A stretch of 9,236 nt of DNA from an uncultured Rothia sp. (GCA_937935205.1 CALGXU010000490.1:1-9236), one strand, 5' to 3'; shown: positions 1-7,411, counted from the first letter of the stretch. A program made the numbers and translations. Notes: generated by a model not told the origin, from the letters alone.

Positions 1-389
1 ACGGCGGCAAAGTACTTATTCAGCGGGAATATTCGTATCCGGTTGATGATATATTGTATCAATTTCCCGGCGGTAAAATTGAAGAAGGCGAGACTCCCGA
101 GCAAGCTGCCCAGCGCGAATTGGCGGAAGAATCTAATATTTTGGCGGAAGATTTTCAGCAAATTGGCTGGTTTTATGCCGACAATCGCCGTACCAATGCC
201 AAGCTGTACGTTGTTTGTGCGCGCGGCATTTTTCGAGATAATTATTCGCACCAACCAGATGAAACCGAATTTATCTCTAGCGATTGGTTAGAAATTAGCA
301 AACTTGAGCAGATGATTTCTGACGGTCAGATTGTTAACTACTCTATGCTAGCAGCATGGGCGTTATTCAAAACCGCACCGATGAAATAG
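1..389 (+). CDS. Nudix hydrolase (ADP-ribose pyrophosphatase-like), 5' end missing
   Basis: The frame is open from base 3 and gives 128 residues to the TAG at 387-389; the true start lies before the window. Nudix enzymes hydrolyse nucleoside diphosphates linked to another moiety, using metal held by the Nudix box. Here the box runs from Gly24 to Ile46 (window numbering): G24, E30, R38-E39, E42-E43 are all present, preceded by a QFPGG loop, as in ADP-ribose/nucleotide-sugar pyrophosphatases. The usual glycine near the end of the box is Asn45, a known position of variation that need not abolish metal binding. A DNRRTN stretch (~61-66) follows, and the C-terminal part looks complete. The gene is AT-richer than everything after base 600 and uses A/T-ending codons freely (aat, ttt, tta), so it looks foreign to the rest of the window. 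It reads towards ettA, 82 bases away. Substrate cannot be fixed from sequence. Confidence 0.88.
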   Translation, partial: GGKVLIQREYSYPVDDILYQFPGGKIEEGETPEQAAQRELAEESNILAEDFQQIGWFYADNRRTNAKLYVVCARGIFRDNYSHQPDETEFISSDWLEISKLEQMISDGQIVNYSMLAAWALFKTAPMK

Positions 390-398
390 GGTTTCTTG

Positions 399-407
399 TG
401 CTATAAT
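399..407 (+). promoter_or_regulatory. Extended -10 promoter upstream of ettA
   Basis: TGCTATAAT is a perfect extended -10 element (TG-n-TATAAT). No good -35 hexamer sits 16-18 bases upstream, which is normal for extended -10 promoters. Transcription would start near 414, giving a ~58-base leader before the ATG at 472, with an AAAGGA-type ribosome site at 460-465. It overlaps the end of the AT-rich block, so it may belong to the foreign DNA and not be the native ettA promoter. Confidence 0.6.
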
Positions 408-471
408 AATCTCAAAAGCGAGCGATCACCGTGCGCGATGTTTCTCTGTTAGGGAGTAGAAAGGAATTTAT

Positions 472-2157
<1,686 letters not shown>

Positions 2158-2169
2158 GGTTTGGCGGTG

Positions 2170-2212
2170 AGCCCCGCCTCCTTGCGCTGTTGAAGCGTGA
2201 GGAGGCGGGGCT
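2170..2212 (+). terminator. Hairpin terminator after ettA
   Basis: An 18-bp stem pairs 2170-2187 with 2195-2212 (13 perfect GC-rich outer pairs, two G-U pairs, three more inner pairs), with a 7-base loop, starting 12 bases after the ettA stop. Only a short T stretch follows, so it is a strong hairpin with a poor U-tract, as is common in actinobacteria. Confidence 0.75.
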
Positions 2213-2246
2213 TTGCTGTGCCCGCTGGACGCCTATGCGCTGTATT

Positions 2247-2275
2247 CCGTATGTGCTGGGTGCCGTATGTGCTGG
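2247..2275. repeat. Two 13-bp direct repeats, 16-bp period
   Basis: CCGTATGTGCTGG occurs at 2247-2259 and again at 2263-2275, in the gap between the ettA terminator and the DUF308 gene. It is probably a small replication-slippage duplication. No gene is visible in the gap 2213-2407. Confidence 0.6.
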
Positions 2276-2371
2276 CGAGGGGAGGGGGCGTGTGTTCACC
2301 GGTAGAAATAGTTCGCCCAGTAGTGACCGGTACGTCATAGCAGAGTACATATTCGCGGTTTAATGGACGTG

Positions 2372-2377
2372 TATAAC
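2372..2377 (+). promoter_or_regulatory. Tentative -10 box for the DUF308 gene
   Basis: TATAAC lies 30 bases before the ATG at 2408, a suitable distance for a short leader. No convincing -35 hexamer is seen at the expected spacing, so this is a weak call based on the -10 match and position alone. Confidence 0.3.
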
Positions 2378-2407
2378 TAACGCATTTGATACGAAGGGTA
2401 GAGTGTC

Positions 2408-2983
2408 ATGCTTTCAAAATATAACTGGATGTCCTTAGCCACCGGTCTGCTGCTGGTTGCAACGGCAATCTACATGTTCGCCAACCCCGCCACCCCGCTG
2501 GCTGTTCTGGGTTTCGTGTTCTCGATTGCGGTGCTGCTCGGTGGCGTGTTTGAGCTGGTCCGCTACTTTGGCGCGTTGAAGCCGGCACGTACCGGCTGGG
2601 ACCTGGTTAACGGCATCCTGACCGTGGTGGTTGGTCTGATTCTGCTGAGCGCTTCGGCTGGTGCGCAGGCGACGTACATTCCGACTATTGTGGGCGTGTG
2701 GCTGATTGCGTGGGCGCTGATTCGTCTGATGACTGCTCAGGGCCTGAAGTACCTGAGCTTCGCCGCCGGACGCCACCTGCAGTTCTCTGCTATCGGTACC
2801 CTGATCCTGGGTTTGCTCGTGCTGCTGTTCCCGATGTTCTTCGGTGCGGTGGCAGTGTGGCTGATTGCCCTGGTGCTCCTGCTGGCTGGTCTAGTGTTTG
2901 TGGGTGACTTCTTCGTTTCCCGTCGCACCAAGCGCACCGTGCACATTTCCCCGGACGGTGTGATTGACGTCGAAGCCAAATAA
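2408..2983 (+). CDS. DUF308/HdeD-family six-helix membrane protein
   Basis: 191 residues. Six hydrophobic segments are visible at about 8-26, 31-53, 65-83, 87-107, 124-143 and 146-168, arranged as three helix pairs, which is the layout of the DUF308/HdeD family. Glycine-rich patches such as ATGLLL and LVNGILTVVVG recur at the start of pairs, as expected of that internal repeat. Basic residues (RRTKR, ~172-176) follow the last helix, suggesting a cytoplasmic C-terminal tail of ~20 residues. E. coli HdeD contributes to acid resistance at high cell density; for actinobacterial members the role is unknown, and none is claimed here. The ATG at 2408 has GAAGGG at 2393-2398, 9 bases upstream. It lies between two terminators and so is probably a single-gene transcript. 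Confidence 0.85.
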   Translation: MLSKYNWMSLATGLLLVATAIYMFANPATPLAVLGFVFSIAVLLGGVFELVRYFGALKPARTGWDLVNGILTVVVGLILLSASAGAQATYIPTIVGVWLIAWALIRLMTAQGLKYLSFAAGRHLQFSAIGTLILGLLVLLFPMFFGAVAVWLIALVLLLAGLVFVGDFFVSRRTKRTVHISPDGVIDVEAK

Positions 2984-3022
2984 GAGCTTCCAAACGGCTT
3001 CTAGACCGTACACTAGAACATA

Positions 3023-3062
3023 AGAAAGACCGTGTGAGACAACCACCTCACACGGTCTTTCT
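3023..3062. terminator. Bidirectional terminator between the DUF308 gene and tesB
   Basis: A perfect 16-bp inverted repeat pairs 3023-3038 with 3047-3062 around an 8-base loop. The arm ends are AGAAAG and CTTTCT, so RNA from either strand ends in a U-containing tail. It sits 39 bases after the plus-strand stop and 55 bases after the minus-strand tesB stop, so it can serve both converging genes. Confidence 0.9.
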
Positions 3063-3117
3063 GTATGCTCTGAGGTTTTACGCTCTCGTAGCGCCGAAAC
3101 TCTAGCGGTACTCTGCC

Positions 3118-4026
3118 CTATCGATACTCGGGCAGGCGGAACATCATTTCCTGCGCCACGGTCGCCACCAGCTCACCGGAACGATTGAAAATCGAACCCT
3201 GCGCGAGCATCCTGCCACCCTGTGCGCTCGGAGAATCCAGCACGTATAGCAACCACTCGTCGGCACGCGCCGAACGGTGAAACCACATCGCGTGATCCAG
3301 CGACGCGCTCTTGAGGCCCGGCTCCAGCCAGAACTTGCCGTGACGGCGCAGAGCCGGCTCCAGCGGCAGATAATCCGAAGCGTAGGCGATAGCGGCGCGG
3401 TGCTCCGCCTCCGACGCCTCAGAACCATCAGCGTGCACCAGGCGGTCAAAGGTCTTGAACCACACGCAGGCACGCGGCTCCGTCGAGGAGGCATCCGCCT
3501 GAGTGTACAGGGGCGCGTCCACGTGTCGCATATCAATGGGGCGTTCCCACGCTACCGCCTGTGCAATGGGGTGGGGGAGCTGGCCCAGATAATCGCTGAC
3601 CATCGGCAATGATTCGGGGTCCGGAACCTCCGGCATGGTCACCGCGGTGTGCTCCGGGCCGCGGCTATCGGACTGGAAAGACATAATCGCCGAGAACATG
3701 GGTGCCTCATCCTGGAACACCTGCACGCGGCGGGTCGAGAAGGAACGGCTATCGTTCAGACGCTGAGTGGCGAAGAACAGTTCACGCTCAATATCGCCGG
3801 GGCGCAGAAAATAGGCGTGAATCGAGTGGATGTCCTTGCCCTCCACCGTGCGGTCGGCGGCAATAATCGACTGGGCAAGAACCTGACCACCGAAAGTACG
3901 CGGCTGCTCGCGGGTGAGCGTCACACCGGTAGATACTTCATCGCTACCGAAGGAGGCGGGCGCCGCCTCCACGGGGGAGAGGTCCAGCATCCGCATGAGG
4001 TTTTGGGTCACAGTGGGCTTGGTCAT
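3118..4026 (-). CDS. tesB: Acyl-CoA thioesterase II
   Basis: 302 residues (E. coli TesB has 286). TesB hydrolyses medium- and long-chain acyl-CoA to free fatty acid and CoA in the cytoplasm. Two hotdog folds are recognisable: the N-terminal one carries FGGQVLAQ (45-52) and HAYFLRPGD (70-78), the C-terminal one carries YASDYLPLEP (~215-224) and LDHAMWFHR (~243-251). The Asp/Thr/Gln triad of E. coli TesB (D204, T228, Q278) aligns with Asp218, Ser242 and Gln292, so Thr is replaced by Ser. I chose the ATG at 4026 because MTKPTVTQNLMRMLDL matches the usual TesB N-terminus. The frame stays open upstream to an ATG at 4083 and a TTG at 4095, but that extension shows no family resemblance. The ribosome site is weak (GAGA about 8 bases upstream). 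The gene is divergent from the 4259 gene across a tandem-repeat region. Confidence 0.93.
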   Translation of the reverse strand: MTKPTVTQNLMRMLDLSPVEAAPASFGSDEVSTGVTLTREQPRTFGGQVLAQSIIAADRTVEGKDIHSIHAYFLRPGDIERELFFATQRLNDSRSFSTRRVQVFQDEAPMFSAIMSFQSDSRGPEHTAVTMPEVPDPESLPMVSDYLGQLPHPIAQAVAWERPIDMRHVDAPLYTQADASSTEPRACVWFKTFDRLVHADGSEASEAEHRAAIAYASDYLPLEPALRRHGKFWLEPGLKSASLDHAMWFHRSARADEWLLYVLDSPSAQGGRMLAQGSIFNRSGELVATVAQEMMFRLPEYR

Positions 4027-4133
4027 GGTTTTATTCTCGCACGTTTTCAATAAGCCGGTTTCTGGCGTAGAGTGGGAGAGCATACTCTGAGACAACCACG
4101 ACGGGTTGATTTGGAGTACTGACTAGGAACATT

Positions 4134-4185
4134 GACCCGGATTATCGACCCGGATTATCGATCTGGATGATCAATCCGGAAGGTC
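4134..4185. repeat. Four imperfect 13-bp tandem repeats between divergent genes
   Basis: Units are GACCCGGATTATC (4134-4146), GACCCGGATTATC (4147-4159), GATCTGGATGATC (4160-4172) and AATCCGGAAGGTC (4173-4185); the first two are identical and the later ones drift. A shorter inverted pair, CCGGATT (4150-4156) and AATCCGG (4173-4179), overlaps them. The array lies between tesB and the divergent unknown gene, 73 bases upstream of the latter, where an operator or duplicated promoter element could sit. A TTGACC at 4132-4137 resembles a -35 box, but its -10 partner is weak. Confidence 0.75.
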
Positions 4186-4258
4186 TTCCTAACACACCAT
4201 CGCACGATATCACCCACCAACTTGCCACCGAGCAGGCTACCGCCGAAAAGGAGCAGCA

Positions 4259-5122
4259 ATGACTACGCCGTCTGACACCACCCCTGACAATACCCCCGCG
4301 CAGGAGAACGCTCCCGACCAGAACAACGCACCGAACGCGGCTGCATCTATTGAACTCAAGTACAACCCCCACGAAGGCGTGGACGAGCCCTACCTGATTC
4401 TGCCCGGCGGCGCCCAGGGTGCCGCAGTGGTCAAGGACCTTGCCACCTACATTTCTCGCGCCCTGGCGGTGAACCCGGACGCCGCTATCCGCCTGACCGC
4501 GCGCGGCCGCGTGGTGGCGGTATTCGCCTGCTCCCTGGAGCCGGAGGACGCCTCCTCGAGCACCCCGGTCATTATGGGTCTGCGCGCCCTGCACCTGCTG
4601 GCTGACTCCACCCTGGACATGACCGTACAGGCGCAGGCGCTGCTGGACCGCCTGGCGCGTCTGCAGAAGCAGGCAGAAGAGCAGGTCAACGAAGAGAACC
4701 CGCAGCTGGTGCTGTTCATGCCGCCGGTGACCGTCAACGCCAGCTGGGCTGGTAAGTCGGCCCCGCTCAGCGGCTGGTACGAGGTCGGCACCGTCCCGGT
4801 TGAAGAGTTCCACCGCGCCACCGCAGAGGGCCTGGAGGCGGTAGAACGCGCCCTGCCCGAGAACCCCGGCGCTGCGGTGCTTTCCACGGTGCGCTCGCGT
4901 ATTTGGTCCTCCGATATGGTGCTCGAGTACCTACCCGAGTTCGATACCGTGCTTGTACCGACCGGCGCGGCATTCGCCCTGCGCGTGTTCGGTTTCATTC
5001 CGGAAGGCTTCACGGGCGATCTGCCGCTGTTCGCTGCGCATGTAGGTTCGGAGGAGTGGCTGCGCATTGTGGCACCCGCCGGTATGGTGCTGGTGCGCCG
5101 CGGTTCCGGTTCGCTGCTCTAA
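4259..5122 (+). CDS. Conserved-looking protein of unknown function, 287 residues
   Basis: I do not recognise a characterised family. Residues 1-30 form a low-complexity, probably disordered head rich in Thr, Pro, Asn, Ala and Asp. The rest looks like a folded alpha/beta protein of two halves: ~31-120 (hydrophobic strands around PYLILPGG and TARGRVVAVFACS, then a helix) and ~148-287. They are joined by a charged helix (~124-147, LLDRLARLQKQAEEQVNEE) with coiled-coil character. The stretches PVTVNASWAGKSAPLSGWYE (156-175) and TGAAFALRVFGFIPEGF (235-251) look like conserved cores. AGKS at 164-167 is not a P-loop, because the GxxxxGK pattern is absent. There is no signal peptide or membrane helix, so it is probably cytoplasmic. 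The start is well supported: AAAAGGAG at 4246-4253, 5 bases before the ATG. It is divergent from tesB and ends 27 bases before a strong terminator, so it is probably transcribed alone. Confidence 0.85.
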   Translation: MTTPSDTTPDNTPAQENAPDQNNAPNAAASIELKYNPHEGVDEPYLILPGGAQGAAVVKDLATYISRALAVNPDAAIRLTARGRVVAVFACSLEPEDASSSTPVIMGLRALHLLADSTLDMTVQAQALLDRLARLQKQAEEQVNEENPQLVLFMPPVTVNASWAGKSAPLSGWYEVGTVPVEEFHRATAEGLEAVERALPENPGAAVLSTVRSRIWSSDMVLEYLPEFDTVLVPTGAAFALRVFGFIPEGFTGDLPLFAAHVGSEEWLRIVAPAGMVLVRRGSGSLL

Positions 5123-5149
5123 CTCTCATCGAGATACTCAGACTTGTAC

Positions 5150-5192
5150 GCTGGTGGCGTGGGCTCTTAGCCTGCGCCACCAGCTGTTTTTC
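5150..5192 (+). terminator. Rho-independent terminator after the unknown gene
   Basis: A 16-bp stem pairs 5150-5165 with 5169-5184 (two G-U pairs in the middle) with a 3-base loop, followed by TGTTTTTCT. It is a textbook hairpin plus U-tract, 27 bases after the stop at 5122. Confidence 0.9.
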
Positions 5193-5199
5193 TAGGCGT

Positions 5200-5228
5200 A
5201 TGACATCAACGGGGTAAGTTGTAATAAT
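5200..5228 (+). promoter_or_regulatory. Tentative promoter for the HAD-phosphatase unit
   Basis: ATGACA (5200-5205) lies 17 bases before AATAAT (5223-5228), each close to the -35 and -10 consensus. A rival -10, TATTCT, is at 5264-5269 without a clear -35. Either would leave a leader of roughly 125-160 bases before the ATG at 5397, which includes the 31-codon frame at 5301-5396. Confidence 0.3.
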
Positions 5229-5300
5229 GACACTCGATAGGGCATTACTTTACGAAAATAGGGTATTCTAGAAAAACTACGCCCTCTCACCGGGGCGTCT

Positions 5301-5396
5301 ATGACACACCGATTTACCAGCCACACCGCACGGGAACTCTTCCGCCGCGCCCTCACCAGGCGCATCCTTCCCGTACGGATCGAAAGTGAGACCTAA
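5301..5396 (+). CDS. Possible 31-residue upstream ORF abutting the HAD gene
   Basis: The frame runs from ATG at 5301 to TAA at 5394-5396, and the next triplet is the ATG of the HAD phosphatase in the same frame. The product would be a very basic peptide (about eight Arg) with RELFRRALTRRIL in its centre and no membrane segment. A GGGG at 5292-5295 could act as a weak ribosome site. Ending exactly at the downstream start would allow translational coupling, and the GAAAGTGAG within its end probably doubles as the HAD ribosome site. It could equally be a chance open frame in a leader: it contains two AGG/CGA-type rare codons and shows no family resemblance. Confidence 0.22.
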   Translation: MTHRFTSHTARELFRRALTRRILPVRIESET

Positions 5397-6002
5397 ATGG
5401 ATCTGATTGCAGTCGACATCGACGGTACCCTTGCCAGCAACCGAGATCAGATGGACAAGTACCTGACCGGTTTCTTCGCCAGCAACCGCCGATTCTTCAA
5501 GGCCATCCGCAACGCCACGGTCAATGTTGAAGTTGCCGACCGTGTTCGCGAAATCGCGGCAGAAACCGGCGCAGAGGTCGTAGTAATTACCGGCCGCGAC
5601 GGCACCTACATGAAGGAACTGAGCCAGTTCATCGCCCGCGCAGGTCTGGAACCCAAGCACGTATTCGCTAAGCCCGGTAATGACGGCTCCAACAGCCCCG
5701 CGTGGAAGGACTCCGTCATTGAGTCCCTGATTGCTGACGGCAACCGCATTATCCACGCTTTTGAAGACACCGATCACGAGGTGTACCTGCGCCGCGGTAT
5801 CCCCGTCACCTGGGTTGCCCCGATTCGCGACTACATTGGCGAATGGCACTACGAGTCGATCGACATTGACCCGGTCGCCTGGGCTGCTGAGCAGCGTGAG
5901 AAGGAAGCCGCGCGTGAGCGCCAGAAGCGTCGCCTTGCGGAGGGCGTGCTCGCACACCAGAAGGCTGAGGCAAAGGAACGCAAGGCGAACGTAGCGGCTT
6001 AA
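5397..6002 (+). CDS. HAD-superfamily phosphatase with a charged C-terminal helix
   Basis: 201 residues with all four HAD motifs: DIDGT (D7 nucleophile, D9 acid/base), VVITGRDG (T65 as the motif II Thr), Lys104 in AWKDSV (motif III) and FEDTDHE (E123, D124, D126 binding Mg2+). These predict a Mg2+-dependent phosphohydrolase acting through an aspartyl-phosphate. The ITGR form of motif II recalls the phosphatase domain of polynucleotide kinases and related small HAD proteins, but the substrate is not determined. A segment at ~15-45 between motifs I and II (KYLTGFFASNRRFFKAIRN) may be a small cap. From ~160 the protein ends in a highly charged Glu/Lys/Arg/Ala helix (REKEAARERQKRR and onward), likely a coiled coil or nucleic-acid-contacting tail. 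The start is fixed by an in-frame stop immediately upstream. It ends 46 bases before a strong terminator. Confidence 0.87.
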   Translation: MDLIAVDIDGTLASNRDQMDKYLTGFFASNRRFFKAIRNATVNVEVADRVREIAAETGAEVVVITGRDGTYMKELSQFIARAGLEPKHVFAKPGNDGSNSPAWKDSVIESLIADGNRIIHAFEDTDHEVYLRRGIPVTWVAPIRDYIGEWHYESIDIDPVAWAAEQREKEAARERQKRRLAEGVLAHQKAEAKERKANVAA

Positions 6003-6048
6003 ACCCGCACACTAACTCGAGAGCTGCGGTGGGTAACCCACTCAAACG

Positions 6049-6093
6049 AATGAGGCGCCGGAAGGATTGAATCCTTCCGGCGCCTCATTTTTT
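6049..6093. terminator. Strong terminator between the HAD gene and the SGNH gene
   Basis: A perfect 19-bp stem pairs 6049-6067 with 6071-6089 with a 3-base loop, then a T-tract of six (6088-6093) for the plus strand. On the minus strand the flank is weaker (TTCGTTT), so it may also stop transcripts from the converging SGNH gene. Confidence 0.93.
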
Positions 6094-6130
6094 GACACTA
6101 TATGCGTTTACGCAGCTGATTTAGTGATAC

Positions 6131-6165
6131 CGAGCAGCTCACGCAGTGCCGAGCAGCTCACGCAG
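6131..6165. repeat. 19-bp tandem duplication across the SGNH stop codon
   Basis: CGAGCAGCTCACGCAG occurs at 6131-6146 and again at 6150-6165, offset by 19 bases. Because 19 is not a multiple of three, reading through the first-met copy puts the next copy out of frame and creates the TGA at 6141-6139. In the original frame the outer copy would encode LRELLGITKSAA followed by TAA at 6110-6108. Confidence 0.85.
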
Positions 6166-7296
6166 ACGAGCCTCGAACGGTGCCGCCAGCTTGTACTGCG
6201 CCTCATCCTTCAGGTGCACGCCATCAGCCATATCACCCTCAGTCAGGTAAATGGTCTGCCAATCCGCGGTGTCCATGAACAGCACGCCGGTCTCTCGGGC
6301 ACCCTGCCGCGCGACCTCGTTCGCCACGTGACGCTTATGTGCCAGCTGCTTATCCGTTGCAGCCTCTTCGCTCATCGACACCACGCCGCCGAACACAATC
6401 TTCGACGACGGGTACATGCGTCGCAGTTGCTCAATGACCTGAGTCTGGTGCGCGTTCACGTGCTCGCGAGCCTTCGTCTCATCCTCGTGAATGTAAATGT
6501 CGTTGCCGGATGCGTCCAGGTAAATCACGCCGGGGTTACCGCTCGGCAGAGCCCAGCGGCCACCCATCACACCCTGGTAGTAGGAGGGGCACACGCCCTC
6601 GCGGGCGGTCACAAAACCCACGCCGCCGCAACGGAACAGATACGGAACGAAACCTGCCTGCTTCAGACCCAAACCAACCCAGGAGGTTGAGGTCACCTGC
6701 GAGTCGCCAATCACCAGGGCGTCCTTAGCGCCCAGGACGTTCGCGTTACGCGGCAGACCGTTCGCCTTATCCCAGTAGAGTTCAGCCTTCTCAAACTTGG
6801 TGTGCAGAACGCCGTTCTCGGATCGCCAGCTCACCGGCAGACCCTCCCAGTCGGCAAAGTCGCTGTACTGGCGCTGCTTCCACCAGTGCTCGTAGACGCC
6901 GGATTCCACCGCGACCGGACCGTACTTGGGGGTGTACATGACCACGCCACCCTTGAACTGCTGAACCAGCATGTCAGCGGCATCAGCGGAGGTAGAGAAC
7001 GGTGCCTGAATCTCACCGGTCGCCTGCGCGCCCTCCTTACCGAAGGCGTTCTGCGCGGTGCGTTCAATCTTCTGTGCCGGGGTAGTCGGTTCCGGAGTCG
7101 GCTCGGGGGAGGGGGACTCACTGGGGCTTTCCTGCGCCGACTGGGTAGGCTCGGCGCTCTCAGCAGCGGTAGCGGCGGTGCTACCGGGCGCGTTGAAGCC
7201 TCCTGCGGAGTACACGCCAAAGGAACCGGCGGCAACCACAGCAAGGACTGCGCCGGTTAGAGAAACTTTCGCGATAGGAGACTTGATAGAAGGCAT
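6139..7296 (-). CDS. Secreted or membrane-anchored LGFP-repeat protein with an SGNH-hydrolase domain
   Basis: 385 residues from the ATG at 7296. An N-terminal signal peptide or anchor (KSPIAKVS, then a hydrophobic run to ~30) has no lipobox. A Pro/Ser/Glu/Thr-rich linker (~45-75) would span the wall. Residues ~88-180 hold two LGFP-like repeats: FKGGVVMYTP...YGPVAVESGVY (114-135), then EGLPVSW...FEKAELYWDKANG (151-180). LGFP repeats are known from actinobacterial cell-wall proteins. The C-terminal domain has SGNH motifs: GDSQ with Ser199, SGND with Asn265/Asp266, and DGVH with Asp358/His361, predicting an ester hydrolase or O-acyl esterase/transferase. Cys223 and Cys236 could form a disulphide. 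The substrate is unknown; a cell-envelope acyl group is an inference. An upstream in-frame extension to 7377 is rejected because a -10 box lies inside it. The extreme C-terminus is altered by a 19-bp duplication. Confidence 0.85.
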   Translation of the reverse strand: MPSIKSPIAKVSLTGAVLAVVAAGSFGVYSAGGFNAPGSTAATAAESAEPTQSAQESPSESPSPEPTPEPTTPAQKIERTAQNAFGKEGAQATGEIQAPFSTSADAADMLVQQFKGGVVMYTPKYGPVAVESGVYEHWWKQRQYSDFADWEGLPVSWRSENGVLHTKFEKAELYWDKANGLPRNANVLGAKDALVIGDSQVTSTSWVGLGLKQAGFVPYLFRCGGVGFVTAREGVCPSYYQGVMGGRWALPSGNPGVIYLDASGNDIYIHEDETKAREHVNAHQTQVIEQLRRMYPSSKIVFGGVVSMSEEAATDKQLAHKRHVANEVARQGARETGVLFMDTADWQTIYLTEGDMADGVHLKDEAQYKLAAPFEARLRELLGTA

Positions 7297-7303
7297 GCAC
7301 AAC

Positions 7304-7309
7304 AGTATA
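7304..7309 (-). promoter_or_regulatory. -10 box predicting a leaderless SGNH-gene transcript
   Basis: On the minus strand TATACT (5 of 6 matches to TATAAT) ends 7 bases before the ATG at 7296, so transcription would begin at or next to the A of the start codon. No ribosome site precedes that ATG, which agrees with leaderless translation, common in actinobacteria. No clear -35 is seen. The rest of the gap 7310-7411 is AT-rich on its gene-proximal side and holds no gene. Confidence 0.5.
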
Positions 7310-7411
7310 CGATAGGCGCAACCCCAAGTAGAGAGCTTTTGAAGGATATTCAAACGAAAATGACAAAAAATATGCACCGCAGTGACGAGATTTTGGGCCC
7401 TTGATGCAAAA

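Noticed and set aside
4027..4095. Longer tesB start (ATG at 4083 or TTG at 4095)
   Set aside because: The extra 19-23 residues show no TesB similarity; the ATG at 4026 matches the family's N-terminus. Not fully excluded.
4134..4185. CRISPR array
   Set aside because: Units are 13 bp and directly adjacent with no spacers; no cas gene is present.
4748..4759. AGKS in the unknown protein as a nucleotide-binding P-loop
   Set aside because: The preceding GxxxxGK spacing is absent and no Walker B motif follows.
4142..4813. 223-codon minus-strand frame overlapping the unknown gene
   Set aside because: Gly/Arg/Val-rich antisense translation with no ribosome site; the plus-strand frame has a strong site and terminator.
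5227..5271. 14-codon ORF starting at ATG 5227
   Set aside because: No ribosome site, very short, and overlapping the candidate promoter elements.
5277..5957. 226-codon minus-strand frame opposite the HAD gene
   Set aside because: It is a shadow frame; the plus strand carries all HAD motifs and a start fixed by an adjacent stop.
6029..6041. Palindrome GTGGGTAACCCAC as an operator or hairpin
   Set aside because: The 1-base centre cannot form a hairpin, and its position after the HAD stop and before a terminator gives no reason to call an operator.
6067..6690. 207-codon plus-strand frame opposite the SGNH gene
   Set aside because: It begins inside the terminator hairpin and runs antisense to SGNH catalytic motifs.
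7297..7377. Longer start for the SGNH protein (27 extra residues)
   Set aside because: It would put Cys- and Phe-rich sequence before a good signal peptide and place the TATACT -10 box inside the coding region.
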